Below, one piece after another: positions 44,761 to 53,044 of a stretch of 64,000 bases of DNA (its first letter is position 1; every line of letters starts with the position of its first letter). The DNA comes from Clostridiales bacterium. GTDB lineage: Bacteria > Bacillota > Clostridia > Saccharofermentanales > Saccharofermentanaceae. The notes under the pieces were generated by a model. The model saw nothing but the letters and a program-made list of their open reading frames with translations, was not told the origin of the DNA and ran no database searches. The translations under genes and the position numbers were made by a program. The stretch covers positions 18,661 to 82,660 of the forward strand of contig JAFWPB010000010.1 of NCBI GenBank assembly GCA_017545245.1. The letters are read 5' to 3'.

Positions 44761-45300
44761 TCAGATTGAAACCGGTTCCTTCGAGAAGGAGATTGAAGTG
44801 GAAGATCCATCACTCATGTTTACAGCAGATGGGCAATATACAGACATATTATCTGTAAAAGCTCTTACTCCGCCTTCCATAGTATCGTAGAGATTAATTG
44901 TAACGTCTACGATCTTGGTAGATGAATGACAAGTGAAGGTTACTTCAACTCTCCAACGATGACCATTCTGGTTTCCTTTATACTGATTATAGCTTGGGAG
45001 AAGATTGTTATTATCATATTCAACACAATCTCCAGATCCGCCAACAGCAATCGTATGATCGCCAGAGCTGAAATCAGTACCGTTGCACAAGCAGTTTGCG
45101 ATAGCTTTAAGATTCATAGATGCGAAGTCATGCATATCATTGATCATTGCAACGCTTGTGTGGCTCTTAGAAACGATTTGGAATGTGGATACTAAATATG
45201 TGAAACAAATCAACATAATAGCCATAACCAAGACCATTTCCAAGAGGGTAAAACCCAATTTAGAAGCATGGGTAGACTTTTTCTTGTTAATCTTTAACAT
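44761..45300 (-). CDS. Minor prepilin with cysteine-rich outer domain
   Basis: A 179-residue prepilin: leader of 16 residues ending in SKLG, cleavage before FTLLEMVLV, Glu5 present, then a pilin helix. The mature outer domain (about 163 residues) has several Cys (CLCNGTD, DCVEYD, TCHSS, YCPSA) that may form disulphides. ATG 45300 has GGAGGTGGG upstream. It follows the neighbouring minor prepilin gene after 14 nt. Likely a priming or tip component (GspI/J/PilW-like). Confidence 0.85.
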   Translation of the reverse strand: MLKINKKKSTHASKLGFTLLEMVLVMAIMLICFTYLVSTFQIVSKSHTSVAMINDMHDFASMNLKAIANCLCNGTDFSSGDHTIAVGGSGDCVEYDNNNLLPSYNQYKGNQNGHRWRVEVTFTCHSSTKIVDVTINLYDTMEGGVRAFTDNMSVYCPSAVNMSDGSSTSISFSKEPVSI

Positions 45301-45314
45301 CAACCCACCTCCAA

Positions 45315-45839
45315 TCAGGTAATACGGATCTTGTAGGTACATTGACCTGTTGCATCCTTATAAGGGCAACGGCCTTCTACATACTTCGTACCAGAACCAT
45401 CAGTAACTTCATAGTACTTTAATGGTTCATTGTGTCTATCACAGCAACGAGCTGTGTAGTAAAATCCGTGACGATTTGTGGTATTTGTGAATTGTGCATC
45501 CTGCATCAGAGCAGTTCCTGTGAAGTGAGAAGCACCAGCAGCACCAGTAACCTTAGTAACCTGGTAGCAAGAATCAACTCCACCACCAGAAACAAAGATT
45601 GCAGTACCGGTATTGTAACCAGTCTCGCCACCACCATTTGTAACAACACTTACATCATTGTAAACTTGCTTCTGATTATCATTGCTCATACGATCAGCCA
45701 AAGCTGTGTCAGCGGCAACGCTCATAGTAGTCATAAAACCTTCATATGCCACAAGAGAAACAATCAGAAGAAGTGCAACAGATAACATTGTCTCAAGCAA
45801 CGTGAAACCGCGCTTGGACATCTTACTTACACGTAACAT
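45315..45839 (-). CDS. Minor prepilin (PilV/PilW-like)
   Basis: A 174-residue prepilin: leader MLRVSKMSKRG, then FTLLETMLSVALLL with Glu5. The mature part of 163 residues has a Gly/Thr-rich domain and four cysteines near its end (ARCCDRH, GRCPYKD, GQCTYK). ATG 45839 has AGGAGG 7 nt upstream. It is the middle gene of a three-prepilin operon. The Thr rather than Met/Val after Glu5 fits minor pilins that initiate pilus assembly. Confidence 0.85.
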   Translation of the reverse strand: MLRVSKMSKRGFTLLETMLSVALLLIVSLVAYEGFMTTMSVAADTALADRMSNDNQKQVYNDVSVVTNGGGETGYNTGTAIFVSGGGVDSCYQVTKVTGAAGASHFTGTALMQDAQFTNTTNRHGFYYTARCCDRHNEPLKYYEVTDGSGTKYVEGRCPYKDATGQCTYKIRIT

Positions 45840-45853
45840 CAGAGTCCTCCTAA

Positions 45854-46069
45854 TTAATAACCCAAGTCGACGAAATTGCCATTTACGACGGAATTGTTAG
45901 CTAAGGATTCCGATCTTTTATTACTGGCCTCTTCTGAAGCAGAACGAGCACCGTTTACATACTCGGAAACCGAAAATACAACAACCGCGGCGAGCATAAC
46001 AATAATCGCTACAACAATGACAACTTCTACGAGTGTAAAAGCACGCCTGTTCTTATAGATCTTGTTCAT
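45854..46069 (-). CDS. Very short type IV prepilin (mature 61 residues) with Ala at -1
   Basis: A 71-residue prepilin: leader MNKIYKNRRA, then FTLVEVVIVV with Glu5. The residue before the cleavage site is Ala instead of the usual Gly, as occurs in a minority of prepilins. The C-terminal part is short and Ser/Asn-rich, with SEYVNGARSASEEA matching the motif of the other short pilins. ATG 46069 has GGAGG upstream. First gene of the three-prepilin operon with promoter at 46096-46123. Confidence 0.88.
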   Translation of the reverse strand: MNKIYKNRRAFTLVEVVIVVAIIVMLAAVVVFSVSEYVNGARSASEEASNKRSESLANNSVVNGNFVDLGY

Positions 46070-46095
46070 AATTGCCTCCAAGTATAACCATCATT

Positions 46096-46123
46096 ATTAT
46101 AACATCCAATAACCGAGAATCAA
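46096..46123 (-). promoter_or_regulatory. Promoter of the middle prepilin operon
   Basis: On the minus strand TTGATT (46123-46118), 16 bp, TATAAT (46101-46096), with TGT before the -10 (extended type). The start codon is 27 nt further. Confidence 0.65.
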
Positions 46124-46171
46124 TAAACAAATTGTAAACAAAATGCACAAAAATTTTAATGCCTGGAAATT

Positions 46172-46200
46172 AAAAAAAGGGGAGCTTATTCAGCCCCCCC
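46172..46200 (-). terminator. Terminator of the first short-pilin gene
   Basis: GGGGAGC (46179-46185) and GCCCCCC (46193-46199) form a stem with one mismatch; on the minus strand seven T follow. This separates the first pilin gene from the operon behind it. Confidence 0.75.
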
Positions 46201-46223
46201 TGATTTAATTCTACTAGTTGAAA

Positions 46224-46424
46224 TTACAGGTTAGCAGAGATATCAGCTGTACCTTCAGCGATAGCGCTGTTGTGCTCAGAAAGCTTAACTGTAGCGGACT
46301 TAGCAGCGTTGAGGTAATCAGCTACTGTAAAGAATACTACTGCAGCGAGGATAACGATAATCGCGATAACGAGTACCATTTCAACCAATGTAAAACCTTT
46401 TCTGTTCTTCTGAATCTTCTTCAT
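46224..46424 (-). CDS. Very short type IV prepilin (mature 56 residues), likely major pilin
   Basis: A 66-residue prepilin: leader MKKIQKNRKG, cut before FTLVEMVLV with Glu5. The mature chain is a single helix with aromatic residues Phe1, Phe21, Phe22 and Tyr27 and a short C-terminal tail; ADYLNAAKSAT is shared with the other short pilins. It has the strongest signals of the group: AGGAGG, a near-consensus promoter with extended -10, a palindrome upstream, and its own terminator. This suggests the abundant subunit. Size is close to the short PilA-N of Geobacter. Confidence 0.9.
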   Translation of the reverse strand: MKKIQKNRKGFTLVEMVLVIAIIVILAAVVFFTVADYLNAAKSATVKLSEHNSAIAEGTADISANL

Positions 46425-46464
46425 AATAAGTTCCTCCTAAATGTTTTATTGAGTTTGTAATTTC

Positions 46465-46492
46465 ATTATAGCAGGGATTTTGAAAAATGCAA
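46465..46492 (-). promoter_or_regulatory. Strong promoter of the likely major pilin gene
   Basis: On the minus strand TTGCAT (46492-46487), 16 bp, TGCTATAAT ending in the perfect -10 (46470-46465). Start codon is 41 nt downstream of the -10. Confidence 0.75.
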
Positions 46493-46506
46493 TAGCAATT
46501 TTGAAT

Positions 46507-46530
46507 TTTTTTCACATTTTTGTGAAAAAA
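46507..46530. repeat. Perfect 10-bp palindrome upstream of the pilin promoter
   Basis: TTTTTTCACA (46507-46516), four T, TGTGAAAAAA (46521-46530). It is centred about 60 bp upstream of the expected pilin start point, a place typical of activator sites; it could instead be a hairpin. Confidence 0.5.
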
Positions 46531-47315
46531 CTTTTTTTGGCTTCACAATCATGCTAGAAAGTGTCTAATTCATGAACGTGATCACGCTCATTATACTACG
46601 CATGATAACGAATGAAAAGCCTGATAAATAAGCGTTTGCATATCCTTTAAGTTATCTGCTTGCTCAGAAAACCGGGATGAAATTGTGTGGTCGAAATCTA
46701 TTACAGTTCATAATTAAATTGTGAAGAAATGTGAAAAGGAATAATTTTTGTATTTATTATTTGGCTCTAAATGTGCAAAAATCATTCTGATGATTTATAA
46801 AGAACCAGATTCAATGGAATGGAATAAAAGGTGGAGACTGGATCCGGTTGTATAAAAGATAACGCGTTCCTTCTATCGGCCTTTATACGTACTTATATAT
46901 TATATAAGATCTTATTACTAATAGAAGTAATAATATAGATGGTGAATAAGATCTCTTAGACAAGTAGAGATCCCCGGAGTCATATCTGTCTATTTGATCA
47001 AATGTGAGGTCGAGAACAACTGACAAATTGCTTCAATCATATCTGTAGAACCAGAGCTATTATTCATAACGTATAAGGTTGCTGTGAATCTGAAGAAGAG
47101 AAGCGCAAGCAAATAACTAACCTTTTCATCATTGATCTATTTAATTGATTGATTTAGAAAAGCTTTTCCTGAGTTAGCAGACCTATAGTATTAAAGGAAG
47201 CGTTTATTTCTATTGTATAGATAAAGGGGAGAGGGCGTAGGAACAGATAATAGCATTCCAGATCGTGTATTATATTCCATCTATTATCTTTATTACATAC
47301 CAGGTATATATGGAT
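46531..47315. other. AT-rich 0.8-kb spacer between pilO and the pilin genes
   Basis: No gene is supported here. Frames are short and lack ribosome-binding sites. Seen instead: inverted arms AGATCTTATT (46907-46916) and AATAAGATCT (46945-46954) with a nested TATTACT/AGTAATA pair, a GATCTCT/AGAGATC pair near 46949-46971, and scattered TGTGAA steps near 46720-46735. A structured small RNA or long pilin leader is possible but cannot be shown. Confidence 0.4.
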
Positions 47316-47360
47316 AAAAAAATTAACCAGGGGGCATCTCATTACTGAAATGCCCCCTGG
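47316..47360 (-). terminator. Terminator of the pilB-pilO operon
   Basis: CCAGGGGGCAT (47327-47337) pairs perfectly with ATGCCCCCTGG (47350-47360). On the minus strand it is followed by TTAATTTTTTT. It lies 34 nt after the pilO stop. Confidence 0.9.
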
Positions 47361-47394
47361 ACTTTGTTTGTTTTTTAACTAACTATATCAACTA

Positions 47395-48597
47395 TTATGT
47401 TGTAGCAGTTGTGTTAGCTGTTGTATCGGTTGTAGTAGTTTGTGTTCCGTTCGGATTACGTCCGATCAGCTCGCCCAATCTCTTGGTATACTCAGCCAAA
47501 TCAATCTTACCGAATGCGAAATCCATTTCGATCTGGAGTTCTTCAGGTGTCATCTTAGAAGCGTTCTGCTTGAGTGTTTCAAGCTGATTCCATCTGTAAC
47601 CCCACATGTTCCATGCAGCAAACGGACGATTTACGTTGAAGTCGAAATCTACGAATGAGAGGTAATAACCGTAAAGCGGGTGACCTTCCTCAAGAGTGTA
47701 GAAGTCGGAGTTTACTGTGAAGTAGTTCGGAAGACCTACCAGACCACCAGTAGCGATGTTCTCTGCACCAGTCCACTTCATGTAAGGCATATCGTTGTTT
47801 ACTTCAGAAATACGGTTAACGAGATCGAAAGCATATACATTGATTGTTGCAGAATAGAAGCCAAAGCCCTGACCCTGATCTTCGTAGTTTACGTCAACGA
47901 TCTTAACATAGTACAAACCTTCGTCCTGAATCTTCTTAAGAGCTTCGAGGAACTGCTTGTGGTCAACATACTCGCTAGATGTCAGTTCATTGATGTTTCC
48001 TGTGATACCTTCTTCCTGAGCGGACTTGTTTACTGTTGTAGCAGCTCCACCTGCAGCAGAAGCCTTGTTCTTGTCAATAACTTCCATCTGCTCATAGAAA
48101 GGTTTGTATGTATACGGCTTTCCAGTTGCTGGATTGATGTTCTCGTTGTGAGTCCACAACCAACCATCTGTACCGGATACCTTGATCTTATAGCTGGAAT
48201 ACATTACACGGTCACGGCTAGCTGTGCCATCTGGAAGTGTAACGATCTCATACTGTTTTTCGCTGTTGCTGACTTCAACGATATATGGGATACCAGCATC
48301 TTCAAAATTCTTGTAAAGCTTTCTCTGAATGTTTTCAGACTTGAGATCCGGAAGCAGTTTTCCTTCTTTTTCCTTGATGCTGTTGGTCAACTGAACAACC
48401 AACGCATCCAATTCACGAGCCTGTTGGATAATTGCATCTTTCTCTGCTTTTTCCTGCTCTACGATTGCCAATTCAGCCTTAGCATCGTTGAGCTTCTTTA
48501 ATGATTTCTTGATGACAAACAGGTAACAAACTGCACCGATTGCCAAGATGAGAACTACGAACAATAAGAATGTATCTCTACCACCTGTTGTTTTCAT
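47395..48597 (-). CDS. pilO: PilO-like inner-membrane pilus assembly protein (enlarged)
   Basis: A 400-residue protein with a short cytosolic start, one membrane helix at about 10-28, a coiled coil (about 30-80, LNDAKAELAIVEQEKAEKDA) and a beta-rich outer domain, ending in a Thr-rich tail. Helix, coiled coil and position after pilM and pilN are those of PilO. Usual PilO is near 200 residues, so the outer part is about doubled. Its ATG overlaps the pilN stop (TGATG). With PilM and PilN it should form the alignment platform linking motor and pilus. Confidence 0.75.
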   Translation of the reverse strand: MKTTGGRDTFLLFVVLILAIGAVCYLFVIKKSLKKLNDAKAELAIVEQEKAEKDAIIQQARELDALVVQLTNSIKEKEGKLLPDLKSENIQRKLYKNFEDAGIPYIVEVSNSEKQYEIVTLPDGTASRDRVMYSSYKIKVSGTDGWLWTHNENINPATGKPYTYKPFYEQMEVIDKNKASAAGGAATTVNKSAQEEGITGNINELTSSEYVDHKQFLEALKKIQDEGLYYVKIVDVNYEDQGQGFGFYSATINVYAFDLVNRISEVNNDMPYMKWTGAENIATGGLVGLPNYFTVNSDFYTLEEGHPLYGYYLSFVDFDFNVNRPFAAWNMWGYRWNQLETLKQNASKMTPEELQIEMDFAFGKIDLAEYTKRLGELIGRNPNGTQTTTTDTTANTTATT

Positions 48598-49514
48598 CAG
48601 GAAGCACCTCCTTCTTCAGCCTTCGGAGCAGAATAAATCAGTTCAACATTCATATTCTGCGACATCTTAATTTTGAATTCATTTGTGTTAATTGCATCCT
48701 GCAACTGAGCAGCGGAAACAGCAACACTGTTTACCTTGATGTTTGTGAGTGTATAAGTTACACCACTATCAACAAAAGTAGCAACGTTCGGAATTATCTT
48801 CTCCTTACCCGGTACTTCGGAATTTGAAGTCAACGGAGAGAGAGGAGTAGGTGTCTTTCCATCAAGGTAAGAAGCCCAGGAGATAATGTAGTGGCCTCTG
48901 GAAGAGCACTTGAATGTGAACTTGTACTGCATTGTACCGTACATCAAAGTATTCTTGTCATAGCCTTCAACGGTTGGATCGATTGGTTCGATCTTATCTG
49001 TGATAAAGCCGAAGAGGTCTTTTTTCTCCTGCAGCAAGTGCAGATAGTTTACTGGAGAAACTCCGTTGAGAGACTGACCGCTGATTTCAATGACGCCATC
49101 TGCTTCATCGAACTTAGTCAGGATCGTATCATTCGGCAGGCACTCGATTGCAGCAGCAAAAGTTGCGGAGTTGGATGTTGTTACAGAGCTTACACGAGAA
49201 TCGAGAGAAGTAAGAACGAAGTAGTACTCACGCAATTTCTCAACTTCTGCCTGTGACTTATCCTTAGCAGCCAACTGTGCCAGATATTCCGGTTTAGCCA
49301 TGTCAGCTCTCAGGTCATTGATTCTGTTATTCTTCTTCATTGTAGAAACACTGCAAGCGATCCAAACTACCAATGTGATAATAATGATGCTCAATGCTGC
49401 CAGCAAGAAGAATGGGAATGCAGACGAAAAATTCTGAGAAGCTGCTGAACTGAACTCAGAGAAGAAGTTCATGTCCTTTTTAGAAAATTCATTTTTTGAT
49501 TTTGCTAAACTCAT
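48597..49514 (-). CDS. pilN: PilN-like pilus assembly protein (enlarged)
   Basis: A 305-residue protein with a cytosolic start of about 33 residues, one membrane helix (about 34-54, FFLLAALSIIIITLVVWI), a helical stretch and a ferredoxin-like domain (FAAAIECLPNDTILTKFD, VIEISGQS) typical of PilN/GspL. The extra C-terminal 100 residues are not in usual PilN proteins. It follows pilM after 14 nt with AAGGAGG as ribosome-binding site. PilN binds PilM through its cytosolic tail. The call rests on gene order plus layout. Confidence 0.78.
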   Translation of the reverse strand: MSLAKSKNEFSKKDMNFFSEFSSAASQNFSSAFPFFLLAALSIIIITLVVWIACSVSTMKKNNRINDLRADMAKPEYLAQLAAKDKSQAEVEKLREYYFVLTSLDSRVSSVTTSNSATFAAAIECLPNDTILTKFDEADGVIEISGQSLNGVSPVNYLHLLQEKKDLFGFITDKIEPIDPTVEGYDKNTLMYGTMQYKFTFKCSSRGHYIISWASYLDGKTPTPLSPLTSNSEVPGKEKIIPNVATFVDSGVTYTLTNIKVNSVAVSAAQLQDAINTNEFKIKMSQNMNVELIYSAPKAEEGGAS

Positions 49515-49528
49515 GATCTCGCCTCCTT

Positions 49529-50647
49529 TCAGTTTTCACGAATGAGTGCACCGCACGCATTCACATAATCAGATAAAATAAAGTCTTTCGGACCCTGAAC
49601 AGTATTCAGAGAACCGAGGATCTCAACCTGTGTACCAAGCTGACGGGAGAGTTCCTTGTCCATCTTGCGGTACTTCGCACCACTTCCGTAGAGGAAGCAT
49701 GTGCTGATTGCATCGAGGTGATACTTGGAAATCGAGAACTGAGCCGTTCTGGAGATAGCATCTGTCAAACTCTTGAAGTAAGCAGATACTGCACTGTTCA
49801 AGGACGGTTCATCCTTAACTGTCTCGTGCCATACGTCGATATCAGAAACATCAACATTGGAAATTCCTTCGCCCTTAACTACCTGCAAACGTCTTGTCAG
49901 GATAGAAGACTTGTTAGCGGCATTGCCCTGTACCTTCTTAACTGTTTCAGCAACCTGGCGGATATTGGAATGACCAAACTGCAGACGACGTGTGAGTACC
50001 GGGAAGCCCTTATCCAAAACAGTGATGTTTGTTGTCTTGGAAGAAAGCTCGATAAGTAACAGAGTATTCGAAGCAATGTTTGTTGTTCCGTTGATCGTTC
50101 CGCTTCTGAAGAGCTTACGGATCGAGTTCGGGTTAACATCCAGAGCAACCGGTGTCAAAGCACTGGTCTTCATCAATTCACGGAAGTCATTAGCGACATC
50201 CTTCGGAATAGCTGTAGCACGTACCTTGTACTTCTGCTGCTTTGTTTCTTCGTCAAGAACCTTATCGTATACGATGTATTCAACGATCATATCACGATTG
50301 TTGGTACCCTGACCCAAGATTTCGTAGCGGACCATATCACGGAGCTGGTCTGCTTTTACTGCAGGAAGTTCCAAATCTCTTGTGTGAAGATAACTTCCCT
50401 CTACTGTCAAAATTGCACGCTTGTCTTGAATGTTGGACTTTGCCAGAGCATTCTTCAGTGCCATAACTACACCAAACTGGTCAGAAATAACACCGTCAGC
50501 GATTGTGTCGGATTCGAGAGGAATAATGCCGAACTTATCGATCTGCACTGTTCCGGTCTTACGGTTGTAGCCGCCGACTACCATTTTCATGTTTGAGCTG
50601 GAGACGTCAATTGAAATCTCTTTGCTGCTTCCACTTCCTAAAGCCAT
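49529..50647 (-). CDS. pilM: PilM, actin-like pilus assembly ATPase
   Basis: A 372-residue cytosolic protein of the PilM/FtsA-like actin fold. It starts with ISIDVSSSNMKMVVGG (phosphate-1 type motif), has RDLELPAVKADQLRDMVRYEI, typical of PilM, and a second nucleotide segment LLLIELSSKTTNITVLDKG. It ends with LFLYGSGA-like FLYGSGAKYR. In type IVa pili PilM forms a ring around the motor and holds PilN. It lies 24 nt after pilC and 14 nt before pilN. Confidence 0.9.
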   Translation of the reverse strand: MALGSGSSKEISIDVSSSNMKMVVGGYNRKTGTVQIDKFGIIPLESDTIADGVISDQFGVVMALKNALAKSNIQDKRAILTVEGSYLHTRDLELPAVKADQLRDMVRYEILGQGTNNRDMIVEYIVYDKVLDEETKQQKYKVRATAIPKDVANDFRELMKTSALTPVALDVNPNSIRKLFRSGTINGTTNIASNTLLLIELSSKTTNITVLDKGFPVLTRRLQFGHSNIRQVAETVKKVQGNAANKSSILTRRLQVVKGEGISNVDVSDIDVWHETVKDEPSLNSAVSAYFKSLTDAISRTAQFSISKYHLDAISTCFLYGSGAKYRKMDKELSRQLGTQVEILGSLNTVQGPKDFILSDYVNACGALIREN

Positions 50648-50671
50648 AATTAATCTCCTTTCGAGTTATCA

Positions 50672-51880
50672 TCACAAAATGTTGCTTGACATGGTGAGTA
50701 CCGGAAGACCGCAGGCACCAATTACAAGAAGAACGACACCAGCCATGATGATGATCATGATAGGCTCCATAGCCGCTGTCATCTTAGCCGTAGCTGCTTC
50801 TGCCTCATCTTCGAAAAAGTCTGCTGCTTTATCGAGGATGCTGTCAAGCGTACCAGATTCCTCACCGATTGCTGTCATAGCATAAATCATAGGAGGAAAT
50901 TCCTTGATTCCGCGAATGGAACGGGAAACGGAAGAACCTTTACGGATTTCGTTTCTGGAGTCATAGAGCTGTGCTTCCAGCCACTTATTACCAAGCGTAT
51001 GGCTGGTAATTTCCATAGAGTCCAAAACGCTGATACCGCTTCGAAGCAATGTAGCCATCGTACGTGTGAAACGAGCAGCTGCATTGGCTTTCTGGGTTTT
51101 TCCGAAGATCGGAACCTTCAAGGTGAATTTTGCCCAAGCCATGGAACCTTTTTCGGAGTGCTTCCAAAGACGGAAAGCAACAATGATACCAAGGATTACA
51201 GCAAGGTAAATGTACCAGAAATCGACCAAACTATCACTGAATGCCATAACGGCTTTGGTCAGACCCGGGAGATCACCACCGAGAGAATTCAAAGTCTCAG
51301 CGAACTTAGGAACTACGAGAGTCATCAAACCGATTGTGATACCACCAGTAACAACAGCGAGAATGATAGGATATACCAATGCGGCACCTACCTTGTTCTT
51401 CAACTTCTGTTCTTTTTCAAAGTGTGCAGCGAGTCTTGCGGTAACTTCGTCAAGACGACCAGATTCTTCACCAGCGGAAATCATGGAAGTCATGATGGTC
51501 GGCAATGCTTTAGACTGCTCTCTGAAAGCTTCCGACAAAGTTTTACCGGATTGGATCGATTCATACACAGATCCGATTACCGCTTTGGCTTTTTTACTCT
51601 CCATCTGCTGGTACAACATATCCAAGGAACGGATAACGGTGATACCTGCACTCAGAAGGGAAGAAAGCTGTCTCGTGATAATCATGAGATCTTTTGTCTT
51701 AAGCTTAGGGCTTCCGACGTTCATTGACAAAATGCTGGAACCAGAGTCCGGTTCGAGCGAAGCAATGAAACGACCGTCTGCACGGAGCATCTTGGAAGCA
51801 TCTGCCAGAGTGGCGGCTTCGATAACGCCCTTGCTCGAACGACCTGCTGCATCGACTACTTCATATTTAAAATTTGGCAT
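50672..51880 (-). CDS. pilC: PilC, type IV pilus platform protein (GspF family)
   Basis: A 402-residue membrane protein with two T2SSF repeats. The N-terminal MPNFKYEVVDAAGRSSKGVI is typical of GspF/PilC. Repeat 1 has TRQLSSLLSAGI and repeat 2 TRTMATLLRSGISVLDSM; membrane helices lie near 170-195, 215-240 and 375-398. It is the inner-membrane base turned by PilB and PilT. Start ATG has AAGGAGG 7 nt upstream. Length and layout are normal. Confidence 0.95.
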   Translation of the reverse strand: MPNFKYEVVDAAGRSSKGVIEAATLADASKMLRADGRFIASLEPDSGSSILSMNVGSPKLKTKDLMIITRQLSSLLSAGITVIRSLDMLYQQMESKKAKAVIGSVYESIQSGKTLSEAFREQSKALPTIMTSMISAGEESGRLDEVTARLAAHFEKEQKLKNKVGAALVYPIILAVVTGGITIGLMTLVVPKFAETLNSLGGDLPGLTKAVMAFSDSLVDFWYIYLAVILGIIVAFRLWKHSEKGSMAWAKFTLKVPIFGKTQKANAAARFTRTMATLLRSGISVLDSMEITSHTLGNKWLEAQLYDSRNEIRKGSSVSRSIRGIKEFPPMIYAMTAIGEESGTLDSILDKAADFFEDEAEAATAKMTAAMEPIMIIIMAGVVLLVIGACGLPVLTMSSNIL

Positions 51881-51910
51881 GAAGTAAACCTCCTTCTTTG
51901 TTTTCTATTT

Positions 51911-53032
51911 TTAGTACTCTAACGAGTTAAATAGACCATTGGAAACAGAATTCGCTGTACCGGCGGAAGCGAGGTAACGGCGATATTCATCCGGATCCTT
52001 ACAACGGGAAATAGCAGTTTCACGTGTAATGAGACCCTTCTTGGTAAGTTCAGCAAGATAATAGTCAAGAGAACACATACCAAGCTTCAGGTTTGTAGCA
52101 ATGGTATTGTCGATCTGGTATGTCTTACCTTCACGGATAAGGTTACGAACCGCGTCATTTGCAATGAGGATCTCAAATGCAGCTACACGTCCGGCACCAT
52201 CAGCACGCGGGAGAAGGGTCTGGGAGATAACTGCAACAAGAACGGTACCCAACTGAACACGGATCTGGTCTTGCTGATGAGGAGGGAACACGTCGATAAT
52301 ACGGTTGATCGTATCGGCGGCACCACTGGTGTGCAATGTTGACATAACTAAGTGACCGGTTTCAGATGCTGTGATAGCAGTACTAATCGTGTCAAGGTCA
52401 CGCATCTCACCAACCATGATAACGTCTGGATCTTCACGGAGAGCAGCACGAAGAGCATTTGCGAAAGAGAGGGTATCTTCGTGAACTTCACGTTGGTTGA
52501 TCATTGACTCACCATGACGGTGCAGGTACTCGATTGGTTCCTCGAGTGTCAGAACGTGACAACGGCGGTTCTGGTTGATGTGACCAACCATTGCGGCCAA
52601 GGTAGTAGACTTACCGGAACCCGTAGGGCCGGTAACAAGGATCAATCCACGAGGTTTCAGAGCCAGGTCTTTGAACAGTTCCGGAAGGCCGAGTCGTTCA
52701 CAGGTCGGGATTTCTGTTGTGATCGTACGGGCGGCCAGTGTGTAACTGCCACGCTGCTTAAATACGTTACAACGGAAACGGCTGTAATCTCTTACAACAT
52801 AGGAGAAGTCGATCTCACCACGCTCGTTAAGATACTGCTGTCTGGACTTATCCAACATAGACTTGCAGAGATACTCTGTATCACTTTGGGTCAAGATGTT
52901 GGAGTTTAGGGGCATGAGTTCGCCGTGTACGCGGATCATAGGTGGCAGACCAACTGTGATGTGCGTATCGGACGCCTGGCGACGAACAGCCTCTGTGAGA
53001 ATGGCATCCATACTTAATGTAAATTCTTCCAC
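51911..53032 (-). CDS. pilT: PilT, pilus retraction ATPase
   Basis: A 373-residue hexameric ATPase. Walker A is GPTGSGKST, the Asp box TLEEPIEYLH, Walker B VIMVGEMRD, the His box TLHTSGA, and the AIRNLIRE-type motif appears as AVRNLIREGKT, a hallmark of PilT over PilB. It should depolymerise the pilus and power twitching. GTG 53032 has AGGAGG 7 nt upstream; ATG 53011 is an alternative. It sits between pilB and pilC. Confidence 0.95.
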   Translation of the reverse strand: MEEFTLSMDAILTEAVRRQASDTHITVGLPPMIRVHGELMPLNSNILTQSDTEYLCKSMLDKSRQQYLNERGEIDFSYVVRDYSRFRCNVFKQRGSYTLAARTITTEIPTCERLGLPELFKDLALKPRGLILVTGPTGSGKSTTLAAMVGHINQNRRCHVLTLEEPIEYLHRHGESMINQREVHEDTLSFANALRAALREDPDVIMVGEMRDLDTISTAITASETGHLVMSTLHTSGAADTINRIIDVFPPHQQDQIRVQLGTVLVAVISQTLLPRADGAGRVAAFEILIANDAVRNLIREGKTYQIDNTIATNLKLGMCSLDYYLAELTKKGLITRETAISRCKDPDEYRRYLASAGTANSVSNGLFNSLEY

Positions 53033-53044
53033 TTTCTTTCCTCC

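Noticed and set aside
47154..47342. Minus-strand frame of 62 codons upstream of the pilO terminator
   Set aside because: It starts within the terminator stem, has no ribosome-binding site and no recognisable features.
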